NCBI GenBank assembly: GCA_019096195.1
Contig: JAGTXK010000050.1
Coordinates: 248,001 to 312,000, forward strand
Reading direction: 5' to 3'
Source of the DNA: Boletus sp. NGJ
Lineage: Eukaryota > Basidiomycota > Agaricomycetes > Boletales > Boletaceae
DNA length: 64,000 bases
In this document: positions 11,522-29,285 of the stretch, in pieces
Layout of the letters: every line of letters starts with the position of its first letter
Numbering within the stretch: the stretch's first letter is position 1
The notes under the pieces: model-generated
Told to the model about the DNA's origin: nothing
What the model saw: the letters and a program-made list of their open reading frames with translations, nothing else
The model's database searches: none
Made by a program: the position numbers and the translations under genes

Positions 11522-12861
11522 ATGGCCATCCAGAAAGCGCTCTGGCTCCCGAAAATCGGTGCCAAGTTTGTACTGGGCAAGAACGAGATTCCAGAGCCCG
11601 GTCCAGGCGAGGTTCTCGTCAAACTCGAAGCGAGTGCACTCAATCCACTCGACGTGCAAATTCAACGGTCGGGCTTTTTCAAGGTCAAAGCGTATCCCAT
11701 TATTCTTGGCGAGGAGGGTGCTGGCGTCATCCAAGAAATCGGTGATGGAGTCACCAACTTGGCGCAAGGCGATAAAGTGTTCGTACTCCGAGTCTGTCTC
11801 TCGGCGAGCGTCGTGCTAAGCACGCGCATGCGGCCAGGTTCTTCCAGACGCCTCTCGGGAACAAGACCTCTTCGTTCCAACAATATTGTCTGGTAGACGC
11901 GGAGCTTACGAGCAAGGTTGGGCTGGTGCACTTTACGAGTCGCTTGTCTGGTTTGACGAAACCGCGTGTGTACTAGATCCCACCGAATCTATCGTTCGAC
12001 CGAGCCGCTTCCGTCTCGGTCGCTTTCAACACGTTCGCGGTGGCCACCTATGCTCAACGACCACGAGGTATAGCGCTCACCCCACCGTTCGAACGAGGTG
12101 GTCTGGGCAAGTATGCAGGTCGACCTATCGTCATATTCGGTGGTGCAGGCTCTGTAGGTCAACAAGGTAGGTAAACACGCCCACGATCATGTAAAACTAC
12201 ACGACTCTCATCCCTTGCATACCGATACGATACGATAACGCCCCCCCCCCCCAGCAATCCAACTCGCCAGGTTATCCGGTTTCTCGCCCATCATCACGAC
12301 CGCCTCGCTCCACAACCAAGACTTGCTCCGTTCCCTCGGTGCCACGCACGTCCTGGATCGTAAACTCACCAACGCCGCGCTCATAAAACGCGTCCGCCAA
12401 CTCGTCGCGGTCCCCTTGACGTACATCTTTGACGCAGTGTCTATCAAAGAGACACAAGAAGCCGCATATGCTCTCTTGGCACCCGGAGGCACACTCGCGG
12501 TCGTCTCCCGACCCCAAGTGGGTGGGGATGACGACAGCGATGATGATGACGGGAGTGAGAAAAAGGTGCTCATGGTCGTTGGGTCTTTTCATGAATGGCC
12601 GTACCGTGTGCTTGGCGCCAAGTTTTCGATAGCGTTGACGAGGTGGTTGGAGGAGGGCGAGATCAAGGTGCGCGTGTGACGTTCCTTGTGGTTGTTGTCG
12701 AGAGTGGTTTTGGTTGACGCGTGAGGGGAATGGACTTGTAGCCGAATCATGTCGAGGTGTTGCGGGGAGGGCTGAACGGCATCGTGGGTGGGCTGAAACG
12801 ATTGGCGGACGGCGTAAGTGCGACAAAACTGGTCGTTCGTCCTCCCGAGACTACCGACTAG
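11522..12861 (+). CDS. Zinc-independent MDR oxidoreductase, array copy 5 (subtype 3b)
   Basis: Intact sister of decayed copy 3. Exon 1 reads MAIQKALWLPKIGAKF. Exon 2 reads FFQTPLGNKTSSFQQYC, with the frame preserved. The nucleotide-binding loop is IVIFGGAGSVGQQ, a Phe variant shared with copy 3. The Rossmann domain has LGATHVLDRKLTNAAL and an acidic insert (DDDSDDDDGSEKK) absent from copies 1, 2 and 4. The acceptor of intron 3 is preceded by a pure run of 12 C at 12241-12252. The last exon reads PNHVEVLRGGLNG and ends in TAG at 12859-12861. It is convergent with SPT3 across 112 bp. Confidence 0.82.
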
Positions 12862-12973
12862 TAAGATCGAGCAACTTGAAGCGAGGCATTTCCGGCGGTA
12901 TACAATTATGGCTACAAGTGTGTGTGTACGATAGATGCAAAGAAAGCTAGATAAAACTATACTTGGTACCATT

Positions 12974-14445
12974 TCAGATCAAACTGACCCGTGTCCGAAC
13001 CAAGCCGCCTCTCCAATTTCTCATTCCAGCACTCCGATGATGTGCCCAATCGCCCTGCATCCGCGCAAACGCATCTTGGATATGTTCAGGCCGCAACGCC
13101 GTCCGTGCTTCGGGAGGTGGAAGGAACAACGAGCTTGTAGGTAGTGGTGCATCCTCTGCATCGTCATCCTCGTCATCCCCACCGTCTCTTCGAGCACGTT
13201 TCACCCCGTCCATGCCCATACTGGCGGCTTTCCGTTTTCCGAGGAGAGGGGAGGAAGACGAGGGGGTGTAATCGTCCCGTAGGTAAGATTCCTCGAGCGA
13301 TTTCTTGACGTCCAAACCAGCCAACGTGAGAGAGCGAACCATCTCGAATGCGAGGAAGCCAACAATGTCGACCGTGTCGTCGTTGGGCTTCAAATCCAAA
13401 TGTGGCGGAAGGTTCAAGAAATCTCGAAATCGTTTTGCTGTACAGAGTATTTAGCAAAAAAAAGCTTTTTCCGCGGTCGAGGGAAGAAAAAGCGATTTCG
13501 AACCTTTACGATAAGTGAAACTCGCTTGTCGACAGTCGGAATAATGTTGGTATTCTTCGCGCGTCATTTGTCGCGTCGCGTCGTCGGCTTCTTTCAAGCG
13601 CTGGATGGAGGCTTCGTGCGCTTCGATATCGTCCTCGTCTTCTTCGTCATCGGACTGGTGACCTGATTGTCGGAGGACTTCGGAGTAGATGGTTGAGATT
13701 TCCCAAGGGAGCTTGATGGTGATCTTTTGCGCTTTGGCTGCCAGTTTATCTTGAGGGCAGAAATGCGTGTCAGAAAAGTACGCGGGGAAACTGCAAGGCA
13801 TCGTACCGTCGGCACCATCCTCTAGCGTTTCGACTTCGACGCCTGCACCGCCTTCGCCACCACCGTCCTTGGCGTGCTTTCGAACGTCTTTCCATGAGAG
13901 GTATGTGCGGAGACGGTTGACTTTGCCTCTGTCGTGTCGGATGAGAAAGATGAGGTCTTCGGCTGTGAGGTAGCGGGCTCCTCGACGGTTAGCAAGCGCG
14001 CGGGCCTGGAGGATCTGAGAGCCAGAAGTAAGTGCAAACAGAACGGACGGAGATCCCAACACGGGAAGACGAAACGAGGGTTCCTTACGAGTTCGATGAG
14101 CTGACTGCGAACGATGTCCTCGACGAGATTCACAGTCTCGTGATTTGGGTCCTGAATCTCCCCAAAGACGAACATCTACGGACGAGCGCTGTGACGCCGA
14201 GTCGGAGAACAAGACGTGTAACATACCATCTGGGAGATCTCCTGTGTGTACTTGTAGTCTCGTTGTCCATCGGGGCGTTTGGCGGGTGGGTTCGTGGGGG
14301 CGGGGGCGGCGGTGGCGACGGCGACGGCGGGTGCGGTTATGGGAACGACGGGGGTAGATGGGACGGAGTTGGCTGGGGCTGGATGGGTGGGTTGGATGGG
14401 TGGTGGTTGTTCGGGACGCGGTTTGTAGTATTCCATGGTCGTCAT
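12974..14445 (-). CDS. SPT3: SAGA complex subunit Spt3
   Basis: Histone-fold protein of the SAGA coactivator that helps deliver TBP to promoters. After a Pro/Ala-rich N-terminus of about 60 residues, the first histone fold starts at YKYTQEISQM and continues MFVFGEIQDPNHETVNLVED. The next exon carries QARALANRRGARYLTAEDL and FLIRHDRGKVNRLRTYLSW, a signature of Spt3 and TFIID TAF13-type folds. The C-terminal half holds LPWEISTIYSEVL, an acidic stretch, and a region with FLAFEMVRSLTLAGLDVKK. The start at 14445 gives MTTMEYYKPRP; a second Met at 14436 is possible. The gene is head-to-head with MET16 across 166 bp. Confidence 0.88.
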
Positions 14446-14611
14446 GTCGAGGTGCGGTCGTTTCCTTGTCCGTGGCGGTCAAAACTAGTCGTGTGTGATA
14501 AAAAGTGACCAGACGAGGCCTAACAAAGTTTACGCCCACGATAATGGTGACGGTAGATGATATAAGTTATTAGCCATCCTTCCCATAACTGCCCCCACCG
14601 ACTCGACTACG

Positions 14612-15539
14612 ATGACTTTGCCCACGTTCGACACTCCCATCGAGCTCCCACTCTCTCCAGAGACCCTCGCCGCGATCAACGACCACCTTCGCCCCCTCGA
14701 ACCACCCCAGATCCTCCAATGGGCCATCGCACACCTCCCCCAGCTCTACCAAACCACCGCATTCGGTCTCACAGGCCTCGTCGCCATCGACATGCTCTCC
14801 AAAATCGCACCCACGCCCGCCGCCCAACCGCCCCTCATCTTCATCGACACTCTCTATCACTTCCCCGAGACGTACGCGCTCGTGGCGGAGGTCGAGAAAC
14901 GGTACGGGATCAAGGTGAACGTGTTCAAACCCGAGGGATGTACGAGCGTGGCGGATTTCGAGAACAAGCGGGGAGAACGGTTTTGGGAGCGGGACGAGGA
15001 CTCGTATGATTTCGCGGTCAAGGTCAGTCCGTCGGACCTCCTCCTCCTTTCGAACAGCACAAATCTGGTTGGCAGGTCGAACCCGGCCAGCGTGCTTATC
15101 AGGAACTGAACGTCCGCGCTGTCATCACCGGTCGACGTGCATCCCAAGGTGCCGACCGTGCGTCTCTGCAACCACTCGAGGTCGATGCCACTGGTCTCCT
15201 CAAGCTCAACCCTCTCTTTGCGTGGAAATTCACCCAAGTCGATGAGTACATCAAAGCAAACAACGTCCCACGCAACAAACTACTCGATCAGGGGTACAAG
15301 AGCGTTGGCGATTGGCACAGTACAGTCAAGAGTGGGGACGGCGATGCGGGCGAACGTGCGGGACGATGGGCTGGTAAAGAGGAAAAGACGGAATGTGGAC
15401 TCCACAAGAATTACTTTGCGATGAAATCGAAAGCCAAGGTGCGGTCGTCGTGTCTCTTGGATTCATATTTGGGTGGCTGAGCGGCGTGTAGGCCCTGGAA
15501 ACTGAGGGAGTGAATGGCGCAGGTGCTGCTACGACATAG
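14612..15539 (+). CDS. MET16: Phosphoadenosine phosphosulfate (PAPS) reductase
   Basis: Reduces PAPS to sulfite with thioredoxin in sulfate assimilation. The P-loop-like binding segment reads TAFGLTGLVAIDMLSKI, and FIDTLYHFPETYALVAEVEK matches the family core. After intron 1, RAVITGRRASQG supplies the substrate-binding arginines. Near the end ECGLHKNYF holds the catalytic cysteine in the ECGLH signature. Two introns are seen. The last exon is short (ALETEGVNGAGAATT) and ends in TAG at 15537-15539. The iron-sulfur cysteines of APS reductases are missing, which supports the PAPS-specific fungal class. Confidence 0.9.
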
Positions 15540-16610
15540 ACGGGATGGATGACATCAAGTGTGCTGGTCGTGTACTATGCTGAACTTGATGCTAGCTACG
15601 GAGGGATTTTCCGCCGCAATGTATTCATTTTACCAGAGGTGACGTGATTCGCGTTCCCCTTTTCATGATAACAGAGGCAAAGTGCACTCACCTGGCGATC
15701 ACTTGCGGATATTACAAACCGGTGCGAGGGTCGACCTACCCCTCAGAGTCATATTTGAAGTGGCTTCATAATGAGCTGGATATGATTCGCTAACATGCTG
15801 TAGGTGCGTGTTGTACGGCATCGAACACCCAGTGAACACACGACTCCATCGCGATGCCAGGGTGCGGGAATCCGACCGTTGGATCGGTGATGGATTTCCC
15901 CACCTCGGAGCCGCAAGATGGCGGGGCTCTGTGCGGCGGTCAGTGGAATGGTAACAAAGCTGAGAAAACCGCGGGAGGGGGGCGATAATTCCGTGTCCCT
16001 ATTTCTCGCCGGTCCAGAGAGCCTTTATGAGAACGGATGTTTTTTTCTACAGAGAAGAGCTCGTGCGATTGTATGTGGGATACACCGCGGCGGGGTGAGA
16101 CAGCTGTGGGACAGCATGATGTGACCGTGGGCGGTGCAAGACATGGGGCAACGTCTCCAGCAGCCACGCGCCAGGGCACTTTCGCAGGGGAAATGAGTTC
16201 TCGCGGACACCAGCTAAACGAGGTATGAGTTGATCCGAACTTTTTGCATCAATGACCCCTCGTCAGACTTGCACACGAGGCGAGAGGAGCAAGTAAGATC
16301 GCTTGGATGCTGATAGACATGGACTCGCCGCAGCAACAACCCTGAAAGCGAGGTCAGACCGACGACACGAGTCTGCGTCTGAGTTGGAGTCGAATCGGCG
16401 ACAGAAAGGATGTGAGATGGCCCCGCAGCGAGGCTACCAACTCTCATATAAATGGCGATCAAGTACGTCCCTGCCCTCTGCTCCGTCTCTGTTCGACTCA
16501 TATCCACTCGCTTCCGCTCTCGTCCCCTCTCTCGTCTCCCTCCAAATCCCTGTCCCGTCTGGAACATCGACTACACCGTCTCTCATTGGTTCCCTGACCT
16601 CAACATCGAC
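15540..16610. other. Intergenic region, MET16-RNase III
   Basis: About 1.07 kb without a supported gene. A TATAAA at 16447-16452 sits 160 bp before the RNase III start chosen here and overlaps an upstream in-frame ATG at 16452. That ATG is therefore probably outside the main transcript. Confidence 0.5.
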
Positions 16611-17748
16611 ATGTCCTCCAGCCCACCCGCTACCCTCAGTCCTACCTTTACCGACAAGGACCCCTTTCCGCCCCTCCCGCCCATCCACGACGACGACATC
16701 CGAACAAAGGTCTTTACCCACCGCAGCTTCTACGCCCGCCCCAACCATGTCTTTGAAGACCATCCCGACGACCCCAGTCCCGATAATGAAAAGTGAGTTC
16801 CACTGCGGCGCGGACATCGGGAGGGCTAAACGACTGCGGCGCAGATTCGAATTCCTTGGCGACACCGTCCTAGGGCTAATTGTCACCGGCCTCCTCCAAG
16901 ACATGTACCCCAACCTACGTGTCGGTCCTGCCACGGTTCGTGCAGTTTTTCTGGACATGTCATCGCTCGTCTTCCTTATCCATCCTTTACTGTATAGAAA
17001 GTCCGTGCCCTAATTGTTGGCAATAACACACTGGCAGACATTGCGCGCCGTTACCAGCTGCCAGTAGAACTCAGGCTGCATCCTGCTCAAGCTATCACCC
17101 TGAGGGCCAGTGTCAACGTACAAGGCATGTCCACCCTTTGAGACCCGTCACGTCACTCCTCTTACACGCCCCCCACAGCCGATGTCTTCGAAGTCAGTCT
17201 TGTACAGATCATTCATTGGCCCTCACTGACGTGCATCTCCTCATGGATAGTCTTACGTGGGAGGGCTGTATATTGACCAGGGTCTCACCAAGGTCGGGCA
17301 ATGGCTCAAGGTGCTGCTCAAGCCCTATACTACTGACGCATACATCCGCGTTCGGACACAACACGGCCTTCCCCCGCTTCCGGCCCCGGTTTCGCCGCCT
17401 CTTGTTCCTAGCACGAGCGCCTCCTCGGCCTCCTCTGGATCCTTGTCGGGTTCCGACACGACCTCGTCGACACCGCCGCGGAACTCACATCACCATCCGC
17501 ATGCAACCAGCACGCCCACGACGACGGGCCATCTGGCATTGTTCAATCAGCGGCTTCAGAAAGAGAGGTGCGAGGTCGAGTGGGTGTACGACGATTGCGT
17601 GGACGAGGGAACGACGACCACTCCTGTCTGGGCCGTTCGCGTCGAAGTCGATGGCGAGGTCTTTGGCCGGGGGAGAGGCGGCACCAAGAAAGCAGCGCGC
17701 AACGAAGCTGCCAAGGAGGGCCTTATTCGGATGGGTGTCGTTGTCTGA
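16611..17748 (+). CDS. Ribonuclease III (single RNase III domain plus dsRBD)
   Basis: Double-strand RNA endonuclease of the RNT1/Pac1 size class. The RNase III domain shows VFTHRSF, then KFEFLGDTVLGLIVT with the metal-binding Glu and Asp, then ADVFESYVGGLYIDQG with the second Asp/Glu pair, so all four catalytic acids are present. A Ser/Thr/Pro linker follows. The dsRNA-binding domain ends in GRGRGGTKKAARNEAAKEGL, a typical KKxAK-type helix. The pair ADVFE is encoded by a 14-nt exon (17179-17192). That exon is preceded by an intron with a GC donor (17125-17178). I chose the ATG at 16611 because the upstream ATG overlaps a TATA box. Alternatives such as a mitochondrial ribosomal mL44 homologue are less likely given the intact catalytic residues. 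Confidence 0.8.
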
Positions 17749-18203
17749 ATAGACGGTTCAGGGTTTGGAGTGCCATGTGCATGACTTCTCCACACCCTCG
17801 CTGGTGGGTGATTCGAAACGTGTTGGGATCCTCCTCCTGCGTTGGTGTGTAGAAGTGGTGCATGGGTTGCGTTATGTTTTCCGTGTCCATTCTCGTTCCT
17901 CAGATATCCGCCTCGTGTTCAACCACGCTCTCATCGCCTTTATTGTGGCGTCCAACGCGCCACCGATACCCCTTTAATTGCAAGCATGAATGGCTTGCGG
18001 ACAAGACGGAACTGGATTGGTTGTAGACATGCAAGGTCCTGGATACATACTACCCAAGTCCGCATACTTTCTGAATAGATACTCCCCCCGCCTTTTAAAT
18101 CACCCTGTTGTCGTTTTGTATGTTGTGTCTAGATGATATCCACCTAGACCAGTGTGATGACTCCGTCCCCAAGTACAGGATGGTGCAAAGACGACCGCGC
18201 ACG
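17749..18203. other. Convergent intergenic region, RNase III-COA3
   Basis: Shared 3' region of two genes pointing toward each other. No gene is supported in it. Confidence 0.5.
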
Positions 18204-18803
18204 TTATCGCCGTCCCTCGGTCGAACTTTGCAAAGACACCCGTCCGAGGTCATCCACCGGTGGTGCACCCCACACGAGCGTCTTCCGCATCGGGTCCAAT
18301 AAATGCGGGAATGCACGGTCGAGAGTGGGTGCGAGTACACCTCGAGGAGGTGGTTGAGAACGAGTGTGGGGACGTTCCATGTCATCCGCAGCCAGTGTAG
18401 ACGTCCGTTCTCGAGACACGCCCATACCGACGACGTCCGCATCCTCATCCACTGCCAACGACAACGACAACGACGATGCGTCACCCCCCATCTGCTTCCC
18501 ACGCATCATCTCCCGTGCTTCGTCGTCCACGTCTGAAAAGTCATCTTGCTTGACGGCGCGGATGGAGTATGCCCATACGGCGGTGGCGAACCCGGCGAGG
18601 ACGACTCCAGTGAGGGCGTTTTGGAGGCGAAAGGGGGCGCGTGCGCGGAGGAGACCTGGGGACATGACCTACGTCGTTGTCGTCCGTGTCAGCATCAGTA
18701 ATGTAATGCGAACGTTAACAAGTGGTGGGGGAAGACTTACATAGCTACGGGGCCGGTAGGATTTGCTCGCTCGTTTGGGCGAGAGGTAGCGGTCTTCGGA
18801 CAT
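18204..18803 (-). CDS. COA3: Cytochrome c oxidase assembly factor 3 (COA3)
   Basis: Small inner-membrane protein that helps regulate COX1 synthesis and assembly. Exon 1 (from 18803) encodes MSEDRYLSPKRASKSYRPRS. Exon 2 begins VMSPGLLRARAPFRLQNAL, followed by the transmembrane helix TGVVLAGFATAVWAYSI and the family hallmark AVKQDDFSDVDDEA. A low-complexity C-terminal tail of about 100 residues, rich in Ser, Asp, Arg and Pro, is longer than in yeast. The start of YAF9's 3' end lies only 88 bp upstream, so COA3 and YAF9 are tightly packed head-to-tail. Confidence 0.82.
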
Positions 18804-18891
18804 GGTTGCGGACGGATGGACTCGGTGTGGTGTCAAGTCACTCTACTAGCGTGGCTGTGAGAACAAAAAGTACGGCTAGTGTACACACAGT

Positions 18892-19868
18892 TCACTCTCT
18901 CGACGCAAGTAGCTTCTGCAATCTCTCCAATTCCTTTTCTCGTTCAATCAATATACCTCTCCACTTTTCTTGCTCCTTGACAATCTTTCCCCGCGCCTCC
19001 TCCAACCGCTCCGACTCTTCCTTTTCCATATCACTCGTAAACTCTGGCACGCCCAACCTTTTCGTTTCATGTAGAGAAGCCGGATTCGACGTATGGAACG
19101 GAACGGGCCTCTTTGTACCTTTCGGGAGCGGGGTCGGTGGGTGGTTAGTGAGTAATGTGAGAAACGATTGAAATGGATCTGCGAAGACGATTTCGTCGTA
19201 TTGCCATGAATGCACCGGACCGAGCTTGGCAGCGTTCTCGGGCGACGGAATGTCGGGTTCGGCTGCAAAGGCCGAGCCTGCGACGGGATAGGTGATCGTC
19301 CAAGGATGTAGTTTGAGGTGATGATACAGCGTGATCACTTTTTCGCCCGACTCGGTCACGAAGTTGATTCGGATTTGGATTTCGAACTCGCCCCACCTGG
19401 TCAGACAAAGTCGTCAGTCATGCAACGACCAAAGTAAGTAAATCGAGAATCGAGAGATATATACTTGCCCTGTCTCGGAGACTTCAAACGGTGGTTTATC
19501 GACGTCTATGTTACCCGTCAAACCGAGTCACATTGGGCGAGAGAGAGAGAGAGGAAACGCACTTCGGGACGGATTAGAGTACGTTTCGTGGAGCTTGAAC
19601 GTGACGCGTTTGATAAAATATCCCAGGTCGTCTGCCCCTCCGACGGCGTCTGAATCTGGTTCGCTCGCCGCCGCTCTCAAGGCCACCGTCCAGCGATGGG
19701 TATGCCCCTCTGGCGCGAGCTCCTTCTCCGCGGCGGTTAACACTGTCGCTGTGTTCCCATATATAATCGGTCTGTGGATCGTCACGCCCTAGAAAAAAGT
19801 AAAATGGGCCATCGTGAATGGCGGGTGGGACAAAAGGGACGTACTCGGACGCGGACGCGGTCTGCCAT
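18892..19868 (-). CDS. YAF9: YEATS-domain protein Yaf9 (NuA4/SWR1 subunit)
   Basis: Reader of acylated histone H3 in the NuA4 acetyltransferase and SWR1 remodeller. Exon 1 is very short: MADRVRVR from 19868. Exon 2 continues GVTIHRPIIYGNTATVL and HTHRWTVALRAA. Later exons carry YFIKRVTFKLHETYSNPSR, PPFEVSETGWGEFEI and TLYHHLKLHPW, which together form the YEATS fold. The C-terminus is a charged helix (EEARGKIVKEQEKWRGILI) ending KLLASRE, the expected coiled coil. The gene shares a 96-bp head-to-head gap with the COX7-type gene. Confidence 0.88.
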
Positions 19869-19964
19869 GGGGTCATTTGCATACGGTCGGGTGGGCTCGG
19901 CATCCCAGAACGCTCTTCAGACTCCGACCAGTTCACTCACTACTCACTCTTGTCTACGCTCACC
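19869..19964. promoter_or_regulatory. Bidirectional promoter, YAF9 / COX7
   Basis: Only 96 bp separate the start codons of two divergent genes, so both promoters and 5' UTRs must share this segment or extend into coding sequence. It has pyrimidine-rich stretches and no TATAAA. Confidence 0.55.
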
Positions 19965-20421
19965 ATGTTCCTCGACTCCCTCGTCAACCGTACGTCCATG
20001 CCCGGTGACCTACCAAAGAAAAAAAATCCACATCTCTTACATCTCTCGTTGAAAATTAGGTCCCAACAACGTGCTAGAACAGCAAAAGACGTTCCAGGTA
20101 TGTCTGGTAATACGTTTGACTCGAATCACCTCACCTGCGTCTTTCCAGTCGTCCCACGTGCCTGTTTACATGCGGTCACCACGGGCAAAGCTCTTCCTTG
20201 GTACATATCCACTTTACTTTATGAACAACCTCCCCAAGCAGCATGTTAACATGTACCTTCCGTGACAGGGATGTACTTTAGCCTCTTTGCAGCCGGCATG
20301 GCTGGTACTGTATATGGCATGTACTCGCTCGTCTTTGTACGTCCCTTTCGAGCTACGTGTATCCTGGAATCACTAATGGACGAACATCCTCTCCCAGACC
20401 AAGCCAATGAAAAGGGATTAA
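19965..20421 (+). CDS. COX7: Cytochrome c oxidase subunit VII (COX7/VIIa type)
   Basis: Small single-span subunit of respiratory complex IV. Five exons encode about 69 residues. Exon 1 gives MFLDSLVN, exon 2 RPNNVLEQQKTFQ, exon 3 SSHVPVYMRSPRAKLFLG, exon 4 the membrane helix MYFSLFAAGMAGTVYGMYSL, and exon 5 TKPMKRD and a TAA at 20419-20421. The VLEQQKTFQ and YMRSPRAKL blocks match fungal subunit VIIa. Four introns in about 69 codons is dense even for this genome. It is convergent with ATR across 161 bp. Confidence 0.82.
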
Positions 20422-20582
20422 ATACGTGCATAGACTGGGTTCTCGCTTACACTCATTGTTTCGTCGTCATGACGTCGAATGCCTGCGTGAACCACTAGAA
20501 CTGATGATTTAACCTGACTGCCATCGTTCCGAATCTCGCAAGTCGATACTAGATCACCATCCTCCACGCATCTCTTTATCCT

Positions 20583-29189
<8,607 letters not shown>

Positions 29190-29285
29190 TCAGTGGGTGA
29201 AAGTTGACCGACAACAGCGTTTGAGCAAGTCGGTTCACGCGTCGCGCGACCTTCAACGTTACCAAATTAGGAAAGTACCCTCAAC

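Noticed and set aside
13451-14539. Single long minus-strand frame of about 360 codons across SPT3
   Set aside because: Its middle matches SPT3, but the frame reads through introns and its N-terminus is nonsense; the spliced model with start at 14445 explains the conservation.
16452-16796. Upstream ATG at 16452 as the RNase III start
   Set aside because: It overlaps TATAAA (16447-16452), so it is probably upstream of the transcription start; the added residues have no recognisable targeting or domain signal.
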